In this document: positions 62,530 through 64,000 of the stretch, in pieces | Layout of the letters: every line of letters starts with the position of its first letter | Position numbering within the stretch: position 1 is the first letter of the stretch | Origin: Paragonimus skrjabini miyazakii | Taxonomy: Eukaryota > Platyhelminthes > Trematoda > Plagiorchiida > Troglotrematidae | Assembly: GCA_014338405.1 (NCBI GenBank) | Contig: JTDE01000223.1 | Span: 133,785 to 197,784, forward strand | DNA length: 64,000 nt | Reading direction: 5' to 3' | Translations under genes and position numbers: made by a program | The notes under the pieces: generated by a model | What the model was told of the DNA's origin: nothing | What the model saw: the letters and a program-made list of their open reading frames with translations, nothing else | Databases searched by the model: none

Positions 62530-62690
62530 CCATAGACATTCCAATCGGACCCTTTCGCACAGCAGAAGCACTAGACTCGAGTTTCGCTCTCATTAGAGCT
62601 CGTCAGTAGTGCATATCATCGCCACTGCCGGGACTTGAATCACGGACACGCTGTTCATGAGGCAACCGTGTTTACCACTGCGCCCTTGAC
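62530..62690 (-). repeat. tRNA-derived SINE carrying a hammerhead ribozyme
   Basis: Minus strand, 5' to 3': an A-box-like GGGCGCAGTGGTAAACACGG (62667-62686), a B-box-like GATTCAAGTCC (62631-62641), the hammerhead (62612 to 62568), then a tail that includes GAAAGGGTCC and GGGAATGTGACA, shared with the copy at 23262-23374. The layout is a pol III promoter head followed by a self-cleaving motif, as known for the schistosome hammerhead SINEs. Copies at 23262-23374 and 23375-23485 show it is dispersed and in both orientations. Confidence 0.82.
62568..62612 (-). ncRNA. Type I hammerhead ribozyme (structurally complete)
   Basis: Minus strand, 45 nt. Stem I: GCACTA (62612-62607) pairs perfectly with TAGTGC (62573-62568). 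Conserved box 1: CTGACGA. Stem II: GCTCT-AATG-AGAGC, five perfect pairs. Conserved box 2: GAAA. Stem III is a tiny palindromic ACTCGAGT, then C as the cleavage-site base, then stem I again. All invariant core positions are present. The very short stem III is typical of SINE and PLE hammerheads, which often act as dimers. Self-cleavage would release unit-length RNA or define SINE ends. Activity is inferred from structure only. Confidence 0.85.
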
Positions 62691-64000
62691 CTCACATTAG
62701 GCACGACCGAATTATCAAATGTGAACACTCAACCACTTTTGCTTGTGAGTTAATGATCAGGTTGCCAGCCTGGTTGATTACATAACCTTTCTCTTATTTT
62801 ACAATCAAATCCTCCAATATATAGCTATTTAGCTCGATGGTGTATAATCGACTCAAAAAGCACTCCAATCAGCTGATCTCCCATAAGTCGACTACTATTC
62901 AGAAACCAACTGTTGTATTATACAAACCACATTTTTTGTGAGCCCACAGATTTGCAGAAATGGTGTTCATGTTACGATTTTCAAATGCTCCATCAGCTGA
63001 CAGGTGTTATTCCAGCCATCTTCATATGTGCAGAGGTAAATAGAAGACAATTTTGCATTATTGTGATATTCTTTCTACATTTTTTGAAATTTCACGTCAT
63101 GCGGCAGGTAAACTGCATTTAGAAAATTTTATGAAGACGAAATCTTTATTGGCTTATCCATGGCTGGGATTGTTAATTGTTCACTTCCTGGTCGTACAGC
63201 ATCGCCTATAAACCCTATCTTTAACACGTTACTCTTTGTTACATGCCAGGAAAGGTGGTTTTTAATCTTATCATTGGCATCACACAGGGTTTATTCAAAG
63301 TGTACATAATTTTAAAAGTTGGCCTACAGCCTTTTAAATACACTGAATGAATGATACATACTGTTGATGCAGACAGTAACGATGGAGGTGTATTGGATCA
63401 TCTGTCAAAAATTTCATTTTAGTCACATTCAGGATAAAGGTCTATGCAACGTCGCTTCTAGATGACTTTATTGGGAATCAATTCACGTGAAAAAATTGGT
63501 TTAATAGACGACTTCTCTAATAGTAAATAATCAGTTATCTAGGTGATTTTCCGCAATCCTCGGTTGTGCACAGTTGTCGGTGTTGTGAAATCTACACACT
63601 TTTGAATACCATTCCTACGTGCAAACTTTATGAAAAATACTGGAAACGTTTTACCAAAAACATTTCCTGATATATTTTCCGACAATTTCACATATCTGCC
63701 CTATGTCTCTCCCTGATAAACTGTGTCATCTCTGCTGCATGGGTTTGGCCAAGTATTGGATGTAGCCATTGGCAACAACCATTTTAAACAAACAGACAAA
63801 TGTTGTTATCAATCTGTTTCATTAATTCAGTTCAAGCAATTGGCGCATGAAAATGCTTACAATTAGGCTGTTAGACGGTAGTCGCAAATATTCTAGCCTT
63901 TTCCATGATATATTTTGCTTCGTCCGTTGAAAAATGTGCCACATTGCAGTTAAAAATGGTGCCATCTTCGCAGCAATATGTCTATTCCATCAGTTTTGTG
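62691..64000. other. Gene-free stretch to window end
   Basis: No convincing gene, RNA or repeat recognised. A 69-codon frame at 62913-63122 has no motif. Confidence 0.45.

Overview
The window reads as gene-poor, AT-rich nuclear DNA from a multicellular eukaryote, taken from a draft scaffold: two runs of exactly 100 N (10643-10742 and 24134-24233) are assembly gaps. Long open frames are almost absent, both strands are dense in stop codons, and the recognisable content is mostly decayed retroelements. The mix is Penelope-like elements (PLEs) with GIY-YIG endonuclease domains plus tRNA-derived SINEs carrying a hammerhead ribozyme. That recalls flatworm genomes, because schistosomes are known to carry hammerhead SINEs and PLEs. 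A trematode-like flatworm is therefore my best guess, held loosely.

Layout. 1-8.1 kb: mostly unassigned, with one copy of a degenerate reverse-transcriptase repeat (about 2988-3480), two perfect hairpins (3881-3908, 4208-4225) and a 3' fragment of one PLE family (5335-5430). 8.1-8.9 kb: a minus-strand PLE endonuclease fragment abutting the second copy of that repeat. 10.9-19.9 kb: tRNA-like SINEs (10941-11020, 14530-14615, 14810-14860, 19755-19860), a PLE 3' tail (13278-13480) and a weak PLE fragment (18105-18290). 23.2-24.6 kb: two hammerhead SINEs joined head to head, then a minus-strand PLE split by the second N gap. 24.6-40 kb: sparse, with a possible two-exon micro-gene (35744-36421) and a PLE fragment near 37.8-38.05 kb. 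40.2-42.2 kb: the best host gene, a two-exon acidic protein of about 198 aa that I do not recognise. 43.95-44.55 kb: a plus-strand PLE endonuclease reading frame running into a hammerhead-like 3' tail. 58.9-59.6 kb: a minus-strand PLE with the end of its RT and a frameshifted GIY-YIG. 62.5-62.7 kb: a tRNA-derived SINE with a structurally complete hammerhead.

How parts work together. The PLE pieces belong to at least three sequence families, and all code in the order RT, then GIY-YIG, then 3' tail. Two families end in a CTGANGA...GAAA motif resembling a hammerhead core. The SINEs carry a separate, much better preserved hammerhead behind a tRNA-like pol III promoter. Self-cleaving motifs in both autonomous and non-autonomous elements are the most interesting theme. 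No bacterial operons, CRISPR arrays, rRNA genes or clearly functional tRNA genes were seen.
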